DNA from: Teichococcus aestuarii
GTDB lineage: Bacteria > Pseudomonadota > Alphaproteobacteria > Acetobacterales > Acetobacteraceae
Length of the DNA stretch: 64,000 nt
Reading direction: 5' to 3'
Assembly (NCBI RefSeq): GCF_003116135.1
Contig: NZ_PDOA01000003.1
Coordinates: 372,001 to 436,000 of the forward strand
Position 1 is the stretch's first letter; the number at the start of each line of letters is the position of its first letter. The position numbers and the translations under genes were made by a program. The notes beneath the pieces are model-generated. The model saw only the letters and a list, made by a program, of their open reading frames with translations, ran no database searches and was not told the origin of the DNA. Below, in pieces: positions 44,542 to 52,471 of this stretch.

Positions 44542-45498
44542 TCAGGCCAGGCCGGTGGAGAGGAACAGGAGCACCACCCCGAGCAGCGCCAGCAGCAGCG
44601 CCGCGCCGAGGAACTCCGGCACGCGGAAGACGCGCATCTTGGCGATCGCCGTCTCGAACACCGCCAGCGCCACCGCCAGCAGGCCGAGCTTCAGCGCCCA
44701 GGCGGCGAGGCCCAGCAGCCAGCCGAGCGGCCCGGCCTCGGCCGGCGCCGTGCCGAAGGGCAGGAACACCGCCGCCAGCAGCGCCAGCCACAGGGCGAGG
44801 CGCAGCGCCCCCTGCATCTCCCACAGGGCGAGGTGGCGGCCGGAGGCCTCCAGCAGCATCGCCTCGTGCACCATGGTGAGTTCGAGGTGGGTGGCGGGGT
44901 TGTCCACCGGCAGGCGGCCATTCTCGGCCAGAGCCACGGCGAGCAGCGCCAGCAGCGCCAGGCCCAGCGAGACACGCAGCCCCACCGCCCCCTCCTGCAG
45001 CACGGCGCCGATGCCATCGAGGCTGGTGGTGCCGGCCAGCATGGCGAGCACCATCACCGCCAGCACGAAGGCCGGCTCGGCGAGACTGGCGAAACTCATC
45101 TCGCGCGCGGCGCCGAGGCCGCCGAAGGCGGTGCCGGCATCCATCCCCGCCAGGGCCAGGGCGAAGCGCGAGACCGCCAGCAGGCCGCCGATCAGGATCA
45201 GGTCGCCCATCGGCGCCAGCGCCATGCCGCGGGCGAAGCCGGGCACCATCAGCGCCGCCGCCAGCGTCGCCGCCAGCGCCACATAGGGCGCGGCGGCGGT
45301 GACGGGGGAGGCGCCCTCGGCCAGCACCGGCTGCTTGCGCAGCAGCTTCCGCAGGTCCCGCCAGGGCTGGAAGGGGTGCGCGCCGCGCCGGCCGAGCAGC
45401 CGCGCCTTGAGCCAGCGCACCACCCCCACCAGCAGCGGCGCCAGGGCCAGCAGCAGCGCCGCGTGCAGCAATTGCGTGACGATGGCGGGGAACAGCAT
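44542..45498 (-). CDS. HyfC/NuoH-like membrane subunit
   Basis: A 318-residue NuoH-type subunit that forms the chamber connecting the peripheral arm with the membrane. It has about eight helices. The RRGAHPFQPWRDLRKLLRKQ segment and GGLGAAREMSFASLAEPAFV, with their conserved arginine and glutamate, match HycD/HyfC. Translation begins MLFPAIVTQLL and its start overlaps the preceding gene's stop by one base. It lies between the two antiporter-like genes of the operon. Confidence 0.87.
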   Translation of the reverse strand: MLFPAIVTQLLHAALLLALAPLLVGVVRWLKARLLGRRGAHPFQPWRDLRKLLRKQPVLAEGASPVTAAAPYVALAATLAAALMVPGFARGMALAPMGDLILIGGLLAVSRFALALAGMDAGTAFGGLGAAREMSFASLAEPAFVLAVMVLAMLAGTTSLDGIGAVLQEGAVGLRVSLGLALLALLAVALAENGRLPVDNPATHLELTMVHEAMLLEASGRHLALWEMQGALRLALWLALLAAVFLPFGTAPAEAGPLGWLLGLAAWALKLGLLAVALAVFETAIAKMRVFRVPEFLGAALLLALLGVVLLFLSTGLA

Positions 45499-47540
45499 CA
45501 GCGCGCCCCCCCGCCCGGCAGCAGCGCCAGCAGCAGGAGCAGCAGCACCAGCGTGCCGAAGCCCAGCATCAGCAATCGCCGCAGGCTGAGGTCCCGCAGC
45601 CGCTCCGCCGCCACCGAGAGCCGCTCGCGCAGGGCCACCAGGGGGGCGAGCAGGCGTCCCGGCAGCGGGTCGTGGAAGCCGCTCTCCAGCCGGGCGGGGG
45701 CGGTGTCGCCGGGGGGCGGCCTGTGCACCGCCTCATGCGCCGCCAGCAGGCGGCCGCCCAGCATCCGCCGCAGCGGCTGGGCGAAGCCATCGGCGCCGGG
45801 CTGGGTGGCGGGGTCGCCGAAGGGTAGGTGCGGCGGCGGCGCCTGGAAGCCGCCATCCCAGGCCGGGCCGCGCCGCGCGGGCTGCGGCGAGAGGCGCCGG
45901 CAGAGCCACACCAGCCCCGCCCCCAGCAGGCCGAGCAGCACCGCCAGCGGCAGCGGCGCGTAGTCCGCACCCTGCACCGAGGGGCTGACCGAGAGCGGCG
46001 CCGCCTCCGGCAGGCCGGGATGGCCGCTGAGCGCGCCGATGGCCCCCGCCCCCAGCATCAGCAGCGGCCCGGGCAGCAGGCCGATCAGCACCGCCAGCCC
46101 GGCGAGGCCGGCCAGGGCGGCGCGCACCAGCGGCGGCGCATCCTGCGCGCCGAGGGTGCGGGGGCCGCGCGGGCGGCCGAGGAAGGCCAGCCCCCAGAAG
46201 CGCAGCATGGCCGCCGCGCCCAGCGCCGCCGCCAGCGCGGCGAGCGCGGTGCAGGCGGCCACCAGCACCTGGAAGCCCAGCTCCCCCACCCGCCAGGCGC
46301 CGAGCAGCGCCTGCAGCAGCAGCCACTCCCCCGCGAAGCCGGAGAGCGGCGGCAGCGCCGCGGCGGCAGCGGCGCCGACCAGCGCGCAGAGCGCCACCGC
46401 CGGCATGGCGTGGACCAGGGCGCCCAGGCTGTCGAGCCGGCGGGAGCCGGCGGCGTGCTGCACCTCGGCCGCCACCAGGAAGAGGAGGGTCTTGAACAGG
46501 CCATGCGCCAGGGCGTGCAGCAGCGCCGCCGCCGCCGCCAGCGCCGCCAGCGGACCGAGATCGGCCGCGCGCAGCGTGGCGGCGAGGCCGAGCCCCAGCG
46601 TGACCAGCCCGACATGCTCGATGGTGGAGCAGGCCAGCAGGACCTTGGTGTCCCGCTCCTGCCCGGCGCGCAGCGCGCCCAGCACGGCGGAGGCGGCGCC
46701 CATCACCATCAGCGGCACGCCCCACCAGAGCGGTTGGCCGAGCCCGCCGAGATCGAGCAGCAGCCGCGCCATGACATAGAGCGCCACCTTGGTCATCACG
46801 CCCGAGAGCAGCGCCGAGACCGGCCCCGGCGCCACCGGGTGGGCCAGCGGCAGCCAGCCATGCAGCGGCACCAGCCCCGCCTTGGCCCCCGCCCCGGCCA
46901 GCACCAGCGCCAGCACCGCCACCGCCGCCCAGCCCTGCGGCGGCGCGGCGCGCAGCCCGGCGAAGGAGAGGTCGCCCGCCAGCCCGCCCATCAGCCCCAC
47001 CGCCGGCACCAGGCAGGCGGCGGCGAACAGCGCGAAGCCCAGGTATTGCCGCGCCGCCGCGCGCGCCTCCGCATCGGCCGGGCTGGAGGCCACCAGCGCC
47101 CAGGAGGCGAGCGACATCAGCTCGAAGCCCAGCAGCAGGGTGAAGGCGTCGGCCGCCAGCAGGGTCAGCGCCATGCCGGCCAGGAACAGCGGCCAGGGCA
47201 GCAGCCGGCGCGGCGGCACCGCCACCTCGCGCTCCAGCGCGAACAGCCCGGCGGCCAGCCCGGCCAGGCCCAGCAGCAGCAGGAACCAGGCCGAGAGCGC
47301 GTCCAGCCCCAGGCTCAGCGGCGCCCAGGGCGGGCCGAAGGGCAGCAGCACCGGCGCCATGCCCCCCGTGGCCAGCGCCAGGATGGCGAGCAGCGCGAAG
47401 CCCGCCGAGACGGCGGCGCAGCCCCCATGCACCAGCCGGGCGATGGCAATGCCGAAGGGCGCCGGCCAGCGCCCGGCGAAGGCCCCGGCGGCAGCCAGCA
47501 GCAGCAGGAGGCAGAGGAGCAGTACGGGCGCCGCGGTCAC
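45498..47540 (-). CDS. HyfB-like antiporter subunit of the hydrogenase-related complex
   Basis: A 680-residue polytopic protein, the long member of the NuoL/M/N family that begins hyf operons. Family motifs are LLLGFELMSLASWALV with the helix glutamate, GAGAKAGLVPLHGWLPLAHPVAPGPVSAL, and the later AHGLFKTLLFLVAAEVQHAAGSRR segment with lysine and histidine. The C-terminal extra domain (about residues 560-680), with a PHLPFGDPATQPGADGF stretch, is as in HyfB. It is the first gene of the six-gene operon. A modest promoter region lies in the 117 bases after the aldo/keto reductase gene. Confidence 0.86.
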   Translation of the reverse strand: MTAAPVLLLCLLLLLAAAGAFAGRWPAPFGIAIARLVHGGCAAVSAGFALLAILALATGGMAPVLLPFGPPWAPLSLGLDALSAWFLLLLGLAGLAAGLFALEREVAVPPRRLLPWPLFLAGMALTLLAADAFTLLLGFELMSLASWALVASSPADAEARAAARQYLGFALFAAACLVPAVGLMGGLAGDLSFAGLRAAPPQGWAAVAVLALVLAGAGAKAGLVPLHGWLPLAHPVAPGPVSALLSGVMTKVALYVMARLLLDLGGLGQPLWWGVPLMVMGAASAVLGALRAGQERDTKVLLACSTIEHVGLVTLGLGLAATLRAADLGPLAALAAAAALLHALAHGLFKTLLFLVAAEVQHAAGSRRLDSLGALVHAMPAVALCALVGAAAAAALPPLSGFAGEWLLLQALLGAWRVGELGFQVLVAACTALAALAAALGAAAMLRFWGLAFLGRPRGPRTLGAQDAPPLVRAALAGLAGLAVLIGLLPGPLLMLGAGAIGALSGHPGLPEAAPLSVSPSVQGADYAPLPLAVLLGLLGAGLVWLCRRLSPQPARRGPAWDGGFQAPPPHLPFGDPATQPGADGFAQPLRRMLGGRLLAAHEAVHRPPPGDTAPARLESGFHDPLPGRLLAPLVALRERLSVAAERLRDLSLRRLLMLGFGTLVLLLLLLALLPGGGAR

Positions 47541-47657
47541 GGCGCGCGGATGTCAGGACATGTCACGCCGGCAGGATAGGCGCCGCCCCCCGGCGCCGGA
47601 AGCGACAAAGCGGTGTGCGCCGCCGCCGCCCGGCGCCGGGGCGGGCGCGGCGGCATC

Positions 47658-48488
47658 TCAGAGCATCTCCAGCGGCTGCTTGCGGCGGGGCGGCGGGAAG
47701 GCGCCGTCCAGCTCGGACAGGTCCTCCGGCGTCAGCACCACCTTCCAGACATCGGCGTTCTCGCGCAGATGCGCCTCCGAGGCGGCCTTGGGGATGCTGA
47801 TGACGCCCGGCTGGCGCAGCGTCCAGGCCAGTGCCACCTGGGCCGGGCTGATGCCCTGGCGCCGTGCCACCTTCTTCAGCGCCGGGTGGCCCAGCAGGTC
47901 GCCGCCCTGCCCCACGGGCGAATAGGCCATCACCGGCATCTTCAGCCGTGCCGCGTAGGGCAGCAGGTCGAACTCCACGCCGCGTGCCTCCAGATTGTAG
48001 AGCACCTGGTCCGTGGCGCATTCGGAGAGGGCGGGGCCCAGCTCCTCCAGGTCCGGGACGTCGAGGTTGGAGACGCCCCAGGCCCCGATCTTGCCCTGCT
48101 CGACCAGCCGGCGCATCGCCTCCACCGTCTCGGCCAGCGGCACGCCGCCGCGCCAGTGCAGCAGGTAGAGATCGATCCTGTCCGTGCCGAGCCGCTTCAG
48201 ACTGCGCTCGCAGGCCTGCGGCAGCCGGGCGCGGGAGGCGTTCTGCGGGTAGGCCTTGCTGACCAGGAACACCTCCTGCCGCCGGCCGGCGATGGCCTCG
48301 GCCACCACCTCCTCGGCGCCGCCCTCGGCATACATCTCGGCGGTGTCGACCAGCGTCAGGCCGAGGTCGAGGCCGAGGCGCAGCACCCGCGCCTCCGCCG
48401 CGCGGTCGGCGCCGCGCTCGCCCAGGCGCCAGGTGCCCTGGCCGAGCACGGGAATGCTGCGGCCATCCGGCAGGGTGATCGTATTCAT
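47658..48488 (-). CDS. Aldo/keto reductase
   Basis: A 276-residue NADPH-dependent TIM-barrel reductase. The catalytic tetrad is Asp48 (LVDTAEMY), Tyr53, Lys78 (LVSKAY) and His111 (YLLHWRG). The C-terminal cofactor segment GVISIPKAASEAHLREN is intact. It belongs to the broad bacterial group that reduces aldehydes and 2,5-diketo-gluconate-like ketones; the substrate is unknown. It is divergent from the IalB-like gene and lies just upstream of the hydrogenase-related operon on the same strand, though a separate promoter for that operon is likely. Confidence 0.92.
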   Translation of the reverse strand: MNTITLPDGRSIPVLGQGTWRLGERGADRAAEARVLRLGLDLGLTLVDTAEMYAEGGAEEVVAEAIAGRRQEVFLVSKAYPQNASRARLPQACERSLKRLGTDRIDLYLLHWRGGVPLAETVEAMRRLVEQGKIGAWGVSNLDVPDLEELGPALSECATDQVLYNLEARGVEFDLLPYAARLKMPVMAYSPVGQGGDLLGHPALKKVARRQGISPAQVALAWTLRQPGVISIPKAASEAHLRENADVWKVVLTPEDLSELDGAFPPPRRKQPLEML

Positions 48489-48511
48489 GGCAAGCTCCTC
48501 TCTGCATCCCT

Positions 48512-49156
48512 ATGTTGCGCGACATGCGCCCCATCGCCATCCTCCCCCCGCTCGCCCTGCTGCTGGCCGGCCTCGGGCCGCTCGCCGCCGCGCCCGCCCG
48601 CGCCGCCACGGACAGCTACGGTCCCTGGATCCTGGCCTGCGCGGCGGACCCGATGACCGACCGCGCCACCTGCCGCATGACCCACAACCAGCCCGTGGAG
48701 CCGGCCACCGAGAGCCAGGGCGCCCTGGCGCTGGAGGTGGCGCCGCGGCGCGGCCGGCTGGTGCCGGTGGTGACGGCGCGCGAGCTGGGGCTGGAGAGCG
48801 CCACACGCGGCCTGCTGGCGCTGACCGGCACGGTGCAGCTCCGCTTCCCGCCCAATGCCCTGTTCGAGATGCCCTGCGGGCTGGAAGGGCGTTCCGTGGT
48901 CTGCGCCCCGCGCCCGGAGGATGCAGCCCGCGCCGCCACCGAGCTGGCCGCGGCGGACCGCGTGCTGGTGCGGGTGCTGGGGCTGGGCAGCGCCACGGCA
49001 GAGAGCGAGCCGCGCGAGCTGCCGCTCTCCGAGACCCCGGCGGCGCTGGCCGCCTTCCGCGCCCAGGCTCCGGCCGAGCAGGCCGAGGAGCCGCCGCCGC
49101 CCTTCAACCTGCGGGACATGCTGCAGCGGCTGCAGCGCTTCTTCGCGCCGAACTAG
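48512..49156 (+). CDS. IalB-like exported protein
   Basis: A 214-residue periplasmic or outer-membrane-associated protein. The signal peptide ends near ARAATDSYG. The mature start YGPWILACAADPMTDRATC follows the pattern of invasion-associated locus B (IalB) proteins: a tryptophan then paired cysteines. Four cysteines (WILAC, ATCRM, MPCGL and VVCAP) can form two disulfides. A second in-frame ATG 12 bases later is equally possible. The C-terminal 40 residues are proline/glutamate-rich. IalB relatives are widespread in non-invasive alphaproteobacteria, so no virulence role is implied. Confidence 0.78.
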   Translation: MLRDMRPIAILPPLALLLAGLGPLAAAPARAATDSYGPWILACAADPMTDRATCRMTHNQPVEPATESQGALALEVAPRRGRLVPVVTARELGLESATRGLLALTGTVQLRFPPNALFEMPCGLEGRSVVCAPRPEDAARAATELAAADRVLVRVLGLGSATAESEPRELPLSETPAALAAFRAQAPAEQAEEPPPPFNLRDMLQRLQRFFAPN

Positions 49157-49359
49157 CGGACCTGCCCGCACCCGGGCGGCGCCTCAGCGGCGGGCAGGCG
49201 CCATGTCGGCCGGGGGCGGCGTGTGGCCGCGCCGGATGGCGCCTCGGCCTGGGTGGCCGCCCGGGGCGGCGTGGCGGGGGCCTCCGCGCCGGCCTGGCGC
49301 AGGAAGAGCCGCCGCGAGAGGAAGCCCGGCAGGCGCCGGCCGCTGGAACCCATGATCAT
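49153..49359 (-). CDS. Possible small protein, unknown
   Basis: A 68-codon frame opening MIMGSSGRRLPGFLSRRLFL, then alanine/proline-rich. Its only support is a good GGAGGG ribosome site 5 bases before the start and an absence of better candidates in the gap. The stop overlaps the IalB-like stop. It may be spurious. Confidence 0.28.
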   Translation of the reverse strand: MIMGSSGRRLPGFLSRRLFLRQAGAEAPATPPRAATQAEAPSGAATRRPRPTWRLPAAEAPPGCGQVR

Positions 49360-49446
49360 CGTCGCCCTCCATCCCCGCCGGGCTCCATCTGCCCGGCGAA
49401 GGAATGAACGGACAGAGCGGCGGCCGGGTTGCCCGGCGGGCGGCGC

Positions 49447-49566
49447 TCAGCCGGCGTTGGGCGCCCGGCGCTGGCCGAAGCGCGCCTCCTCGGCCTTGTA
49501 GAAATACTGGCTGGCCACCCGCCACCCCTTCAGCGGCCGCAGGGGCGGAATGCAGGTGAGCAGCAT
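49447..49566 (-). CDS. Possible 39-residue protein, unknown
   Basis: A short frame starting MLLTCIPPLRPLKGWRVASQ and rich in aromatic and charged residues (YFYKAEEARFG) at its C-terminus, with none of the low-complexity look of the shadow frames around it. No ribosome site is visible. The peptide could be a relic of a longer gene or a real microprotein. Confidence 0.25.
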   Translation of the reverse strand: MLLTCIPPLRPLKGWRVASQYFYKAEEARFGQRRAPNAG

Positions 49567-49569
49567 GAA

Positions 49570-49731
49570 GGAGGGCTGGCGCTGGTGCCGGGCGGCGCCT
49601 TCGGCGAGGGCGGGCGCGGGCTGCGCATCGCCCTCGGCGCGGCGCCGGACCGGGCACCGCTGGAGGAGAGGCTGCGCGCCCTGGCGGCGCTGCTGGCGCA
49701 GGGGCCGGGCGGGATGGCGGCCGTCGTCTGA
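49570..49731 (+). pseudogene. C-terminal remnant of a class I/II aminotransferase
   Basis: About 50 codons encode EGGLALVPGGAFGEGGRG and LRIALG followed by a leucine-rich helix. This is the end of a class I/II aminotransferase small domain (compare the family pattern VALVPGSAFGEGGEG-LRIS). The rest of the gene, including any PLP lysine, is missing upstream. It converges with a complete but different aminotransferase, so it looks like the scar of a deletion. Confidence 0.55.
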
Positions 49732-49741
49732 GGCGGCGCCT

Positions 49742-50905
49742 TCAGCGCCCCAGCCAGGCGCGCAGCCGCCCCGGCGCCTCGGCCATGGCATCCTCGGCGC
49801 CGCAATAGGAGAAGCGCAGGAAGCGGCCGCCGCGCGCCGGGTCGAAATCCACCCCCGGCGTGGCGGCGATGCCGGCCTCGGCCAGCATGCGGGCGGCGAA
49901 GGCCACGCTGTCATTGGTCAGGTGGCCGATATCGGCCCAGAGGTAGAAGGCGCCGTCCGCCGCCGCCAGCCGGTCGAACCCCGCCGCCGGCAGTCCGGCC
50001 AGCAGCCGGTCGCGGTTGCGGGCATAGGCGGCCTTGTTGCCCTCGAGCTCCTCCACCCCCTCGAAGGCGGCCTCCGCCGCCACCTGCGCCACATGCGGGG
50101 CACTGATGAACATGTTCTGCGCCAGGCACTCGACGGGGCGGATCAGGTCCTCGGGCAGCACCATCCAGCCGATGCGCCAGCCGGTCATCGAGAAGTACTT
50201 GGAGAAGCTGTTGATCACCACGGCGCTGTCGCTCAGCGCGGCGGCGGTGGTCTCGGCCATGCCGTAGGAGAGGCCGTGGTAGATCTCGTCCGAGATCAGC
50301 CGCACGCCGTTCTCGTGGCACCAGCGGGCGATGGCGCCAAGCTCCTCCGCCGAGAGCATGGTGCCCGCCGGGTTGCAGGGCGAGGCGACGATCAGCCCCT
50401 CGGGCCGCGGGTCCAGCGCCTCCAGCATGGCGATGCTGGGCTGGAAGCGGGTGGAGGCGTCGCAGGGCAGCAGCTGCGGCACCATGCCGAGGGCAGTGAG
50501 GATGTTGGCGTAGGGCGGGTAGAAGGGGGCGGCCATCGCCACCCTGTCGCCCGGGTCGAAGGCGGCGAGGAAGGCCAGCGGGAAGGCGCCCGAGGCCCCC
50601 ACCGTCACCGCCACGCGGCCGGGCGCCACGGTGACCTCGTACTTGTCCTCGTAGTGCCGGGCGATGCGCTCGCGCAGGCTGCGCAGGCCAAAGGCCTCCG
50701 TGTAGCCCATCGGCGCGCCGGCCGAGAGGGCGCGCTGGGCCGCCACGACCGCGATGCGCGGGGCGCCGGTGGAGGGCTGCCCCACCTCCATGCGCAGCAC
50801 CCCCGGCGCGCCCGGCGGCAGCGCGGCCGCGCGCGCATTGGCGGCGGCGATGACGTCCATCACCAGGAAGGGCGGCGCTTCCGCCCCGCGGCCCGTCTTC
50901 AACAT
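49742..50905 (-). CDS. Pyridoxal-phosphate-dependent aminotransferase (class I/II)
   Basis: A 387-residue fold-type I aminotransferase. Landmarks are the N-terminal VGQPSTGAP substrate loop, PFYPPYAN, SPCNPAGTM, ISDEIYHGL with the PLP-contacting Asp206, and SFSKYFSMTGWRIGW with Lys236 as the Schiff base and Arg244 as a phosphate contact. The C-terminal FLRFSYC supplies the carboxylate-binding arginine. It is related to the aspartate/aromatic group, but substrate specificity is open. An internal ATG at codon 16 is an alternative start. The remnant of another aminotransferase sits just beyond its 3' end. Confidence 0.92.
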   Translation of the reverse strand: MLKTGRGAEAPPFLVMDVIAAANARAAALPPGAPGVLRMEVGQPSTGAPRIAVVAAQRALSAGAPMGYTEAFGLRSLRERIARHYEDKYEVTVAPGRVAVTVGASGAFPLAFLAAFDPGDRVAMAAPFYPPYANILTALGMVPQLLPCDASTRFQPSIAMLEALDPRPEGLIVASPCNPAGTMLSAEELGAIARWCHENGVRLISDEIYHGLSYGMAETTAAALSDSAVVINSFSKYFSMTGWRIGWMVLPEDLIRPVECLAQNMFISAPHVAQVAAEAAFEGVEELEGNKAAYARNRDRLLAGLPAAGFDRLAAADGAFYLWADIGHLTNDSVAFAARMLAEAGIAATPGVDFDPARGGRFLRFSYCGAEDAMAEAPGRLRAWLGR

Positions 50906-50995
50906 TCCGTCTTCAACATCTGTCTCGATACTCCTGGCGCCGTCACCCCGGCGGGAGGGTGCCCGGGGAGGGCGGCACCCTCCCCGGCCTGGGCC

Positions 50996-52471
50996 TCAGA
51001 GCCCGCCGCCGATGGCCAGCCCCGCCCCGCGCGGGTCGGTGGCGGCGGCGCACTGGGCGGAATTGCCCGGCAGGTAGGCCGGGCAGCCGATGGCATTGGC
51101 CCGCCCCGGCTCCGGCACCCCGGCCACGGCGGCGTCGATGCCGGTGCGGTTCAGCAGGTGGCGGGCCGCCGGCAGCGCCAGCGCGATCGGCGCCGCCGCC
51201 TGCCCGGTGCCGGTGCCGGCGTAGCGGAAGGCGCGGAGATTGGCGTTGTGCGCCAGGGCGGCCGCCAGCAGCGGCGGCTCGACGCGCCCGACGCCGGGGG
51301 CGGCGGCCAGCAGGAAGCCCATCTGCGGCACCACGCGGCCGGTGCCGAACAGGTTGTTCAGCGTGAACACGCAGGAGACGGCGTTGCCGTCGCGGTCCAG
51401 CGTCATCAGCCCGGCCGAGGCCGGCAGCACCGGCGCGGCGCCGGGGAAGGCCGGCGGGCGCGCGAGCAGCGCGGCGGGGTCGGCCCCGCCCTGGCGCCAG
51501 GCATGGGAGACGGCGAGGCCGCGCTGCGAGGCGGCGTCCACCCCCTCGCCCGCCTGCAGCGCCTGGAAGGCGGCGGCGGCGGCCAGCCCGCCATCGGCCG
51601 GCGCCGGCAGGAAGGAGAGGATGTCGCTGCCCACGCTCACCTGCAGCGGCGCGGTGACGCTGGGCAGGGCCGGGCGGAGCTGCTCCACGGTCAGCGGGCC
51701 GCCGATGCCGGGGCTCGCCGCCTCCAGCCGGCGGGCCAGGGCGCCCTGGTGCAGGTCGCCCACGCCGGAGACGCGCAGCGCGCCCAGCGTGGCGCCGAGA
51801 TCGGCCTGGGTCATCCGCTCGCCCTCGGCCAGCGGCCGGCCGGCGGCGTCGGCGTAGAGGGCGCGGGCGCGCGGATCGGCGAAGAGCGGGCCGGAGACGG
51901 CGGCGAGGTCCTGCGCGAAGGCGCGCGAGACGGTGGCGCCGAAGCGGGCGAGCTGCTCGGCCGGCGCCATCAATTCCTCGAAAGGCCGGCGCGGGTTGCG
52001 GGTGTGCAGGGCGAACAGGCCGCGCGCCAGCATCGGCACCGCGGCCGGGCGGTCGCCGCCGGCGGCGGTGCCGGCGGGCGGCAGGAACAGCAGCGCCTCG
52101 GTGGTGTTGCGGCTGTGGGTGTAGACGAGGCAGGCGCCGCCGGCGCCGAGCCCGGTGCGCGAGGGCAGCGTGACGGCCATGGCGAAGCCCGCCGCCACCG
52201 CCGCATCCGCCGCCGTGCCGCCGACCGAGAGCACCTCGCGCGCCACCAGCGCGGCGCGCGGCTCATCGGCCACCGCGCCGCCGAGGAAGCCGCTGACATA
52301 GCCGGGCTGGCCGGGGGCCGGTCCGCCGCCGGTCAGGCCGCTCACCGCGTTGCTCACGGTGCCGCAGCCGGCCAGCGCCAGCAGGCCCAGGGCCGCCAGC
52401 GTGGCGGGGGCGCCCCGGCGGGGCTGCGGTGCTGGCCGCTCCCGGTCGGCTCGGGCTAGAATGGCCGGCAT
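50996..52471 (-). CDS. Gamma-glutamyltransferase-like lipoprotein, degenerate active site
   Basis: A 491-residue protein with the fold signatures of gamma-glutamyltransferase (SVGGTAADAAVAAGFAMAV, SRTGLGAGGACLVYTH, DGNAVSCVFTLNNLFGTG), which normally cleaves glutathione. It is an envelope lipoprotein: lipobox LALAGC with Cys36. Key catalytic features are altered. The autocleavage nucleophile motif TTH, expected just before the DGNAVS stretch, reads Ser352-Ala-Gly, and the family's late glycine-rich GSPGG-type motif is not seen. It is also shorter than usual. Its start nearly coincides with that of the divergent M48 gene, so regulation must be linked. It could be an inactive relative or an altered hydrolase. 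Confidence 0.82.
   Translation of the reverse strand: MPAILARADRERPAPQPRRGAPATLAALGLLALAGCGTVSNAVSGLTGGGPAPGQPGYVSGFLGGAVADEPRAALVAREVLSVGGTAADAAVAAGFAMAVTLPSRTGLGAGGACLVYTHSRNTTEALLFLPPAGTAAGGDRPAAVPMLARGLFALHTRNPRRPFEELMAPAEQLARFGATVSRAFAQDLAAVSGPLFADPRARALYADAAGRPLAEGERMTQADLGATLGALRVSGVGDLHQGALARRLEAASPGIGGPLTVEQLRPALPSVTAPLQVSVGSDILSFLPAPADGGLAAAAAFQALQAGEGVDAASQRGLAVSHAWRQGGADPAALLARPPAFPGAAPVLPASAGLMTLDRDGNAVSCVFTLNNLFGTGRVVPQMGFLLAAAPGVGRVEPPLLAAALAHNANLRAFRYAGTGTGQAAAPIALALPAARHLLNRTGIDAAVAGVPEPGRANAIGCPAYLPGNSAQCAAATDPRGAGLAIGGGL

Noticed and set aside
40211-47540. Active [NiFe]-hydrogenase or formate hydrogenlyase
   Set aside because: The nickel-iron cysteines are absent from the large subunit, and no maturation or formate dehydrogenase genes are present.
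40211-47540. A second, partial respiratory complex I
   Set aside because: No NuoE, NuoF, NuoG or NuoI is present and the gene order and HyfE/HyfB types are those of hydrogenase-4-like operons.
49550-52459. Open frame of about 970 codons covering the aminotransferase and GGT-like genes in antisense
   Set aside because: It is a shadow of two good leftward genes; composition is biased and there are no motifs.
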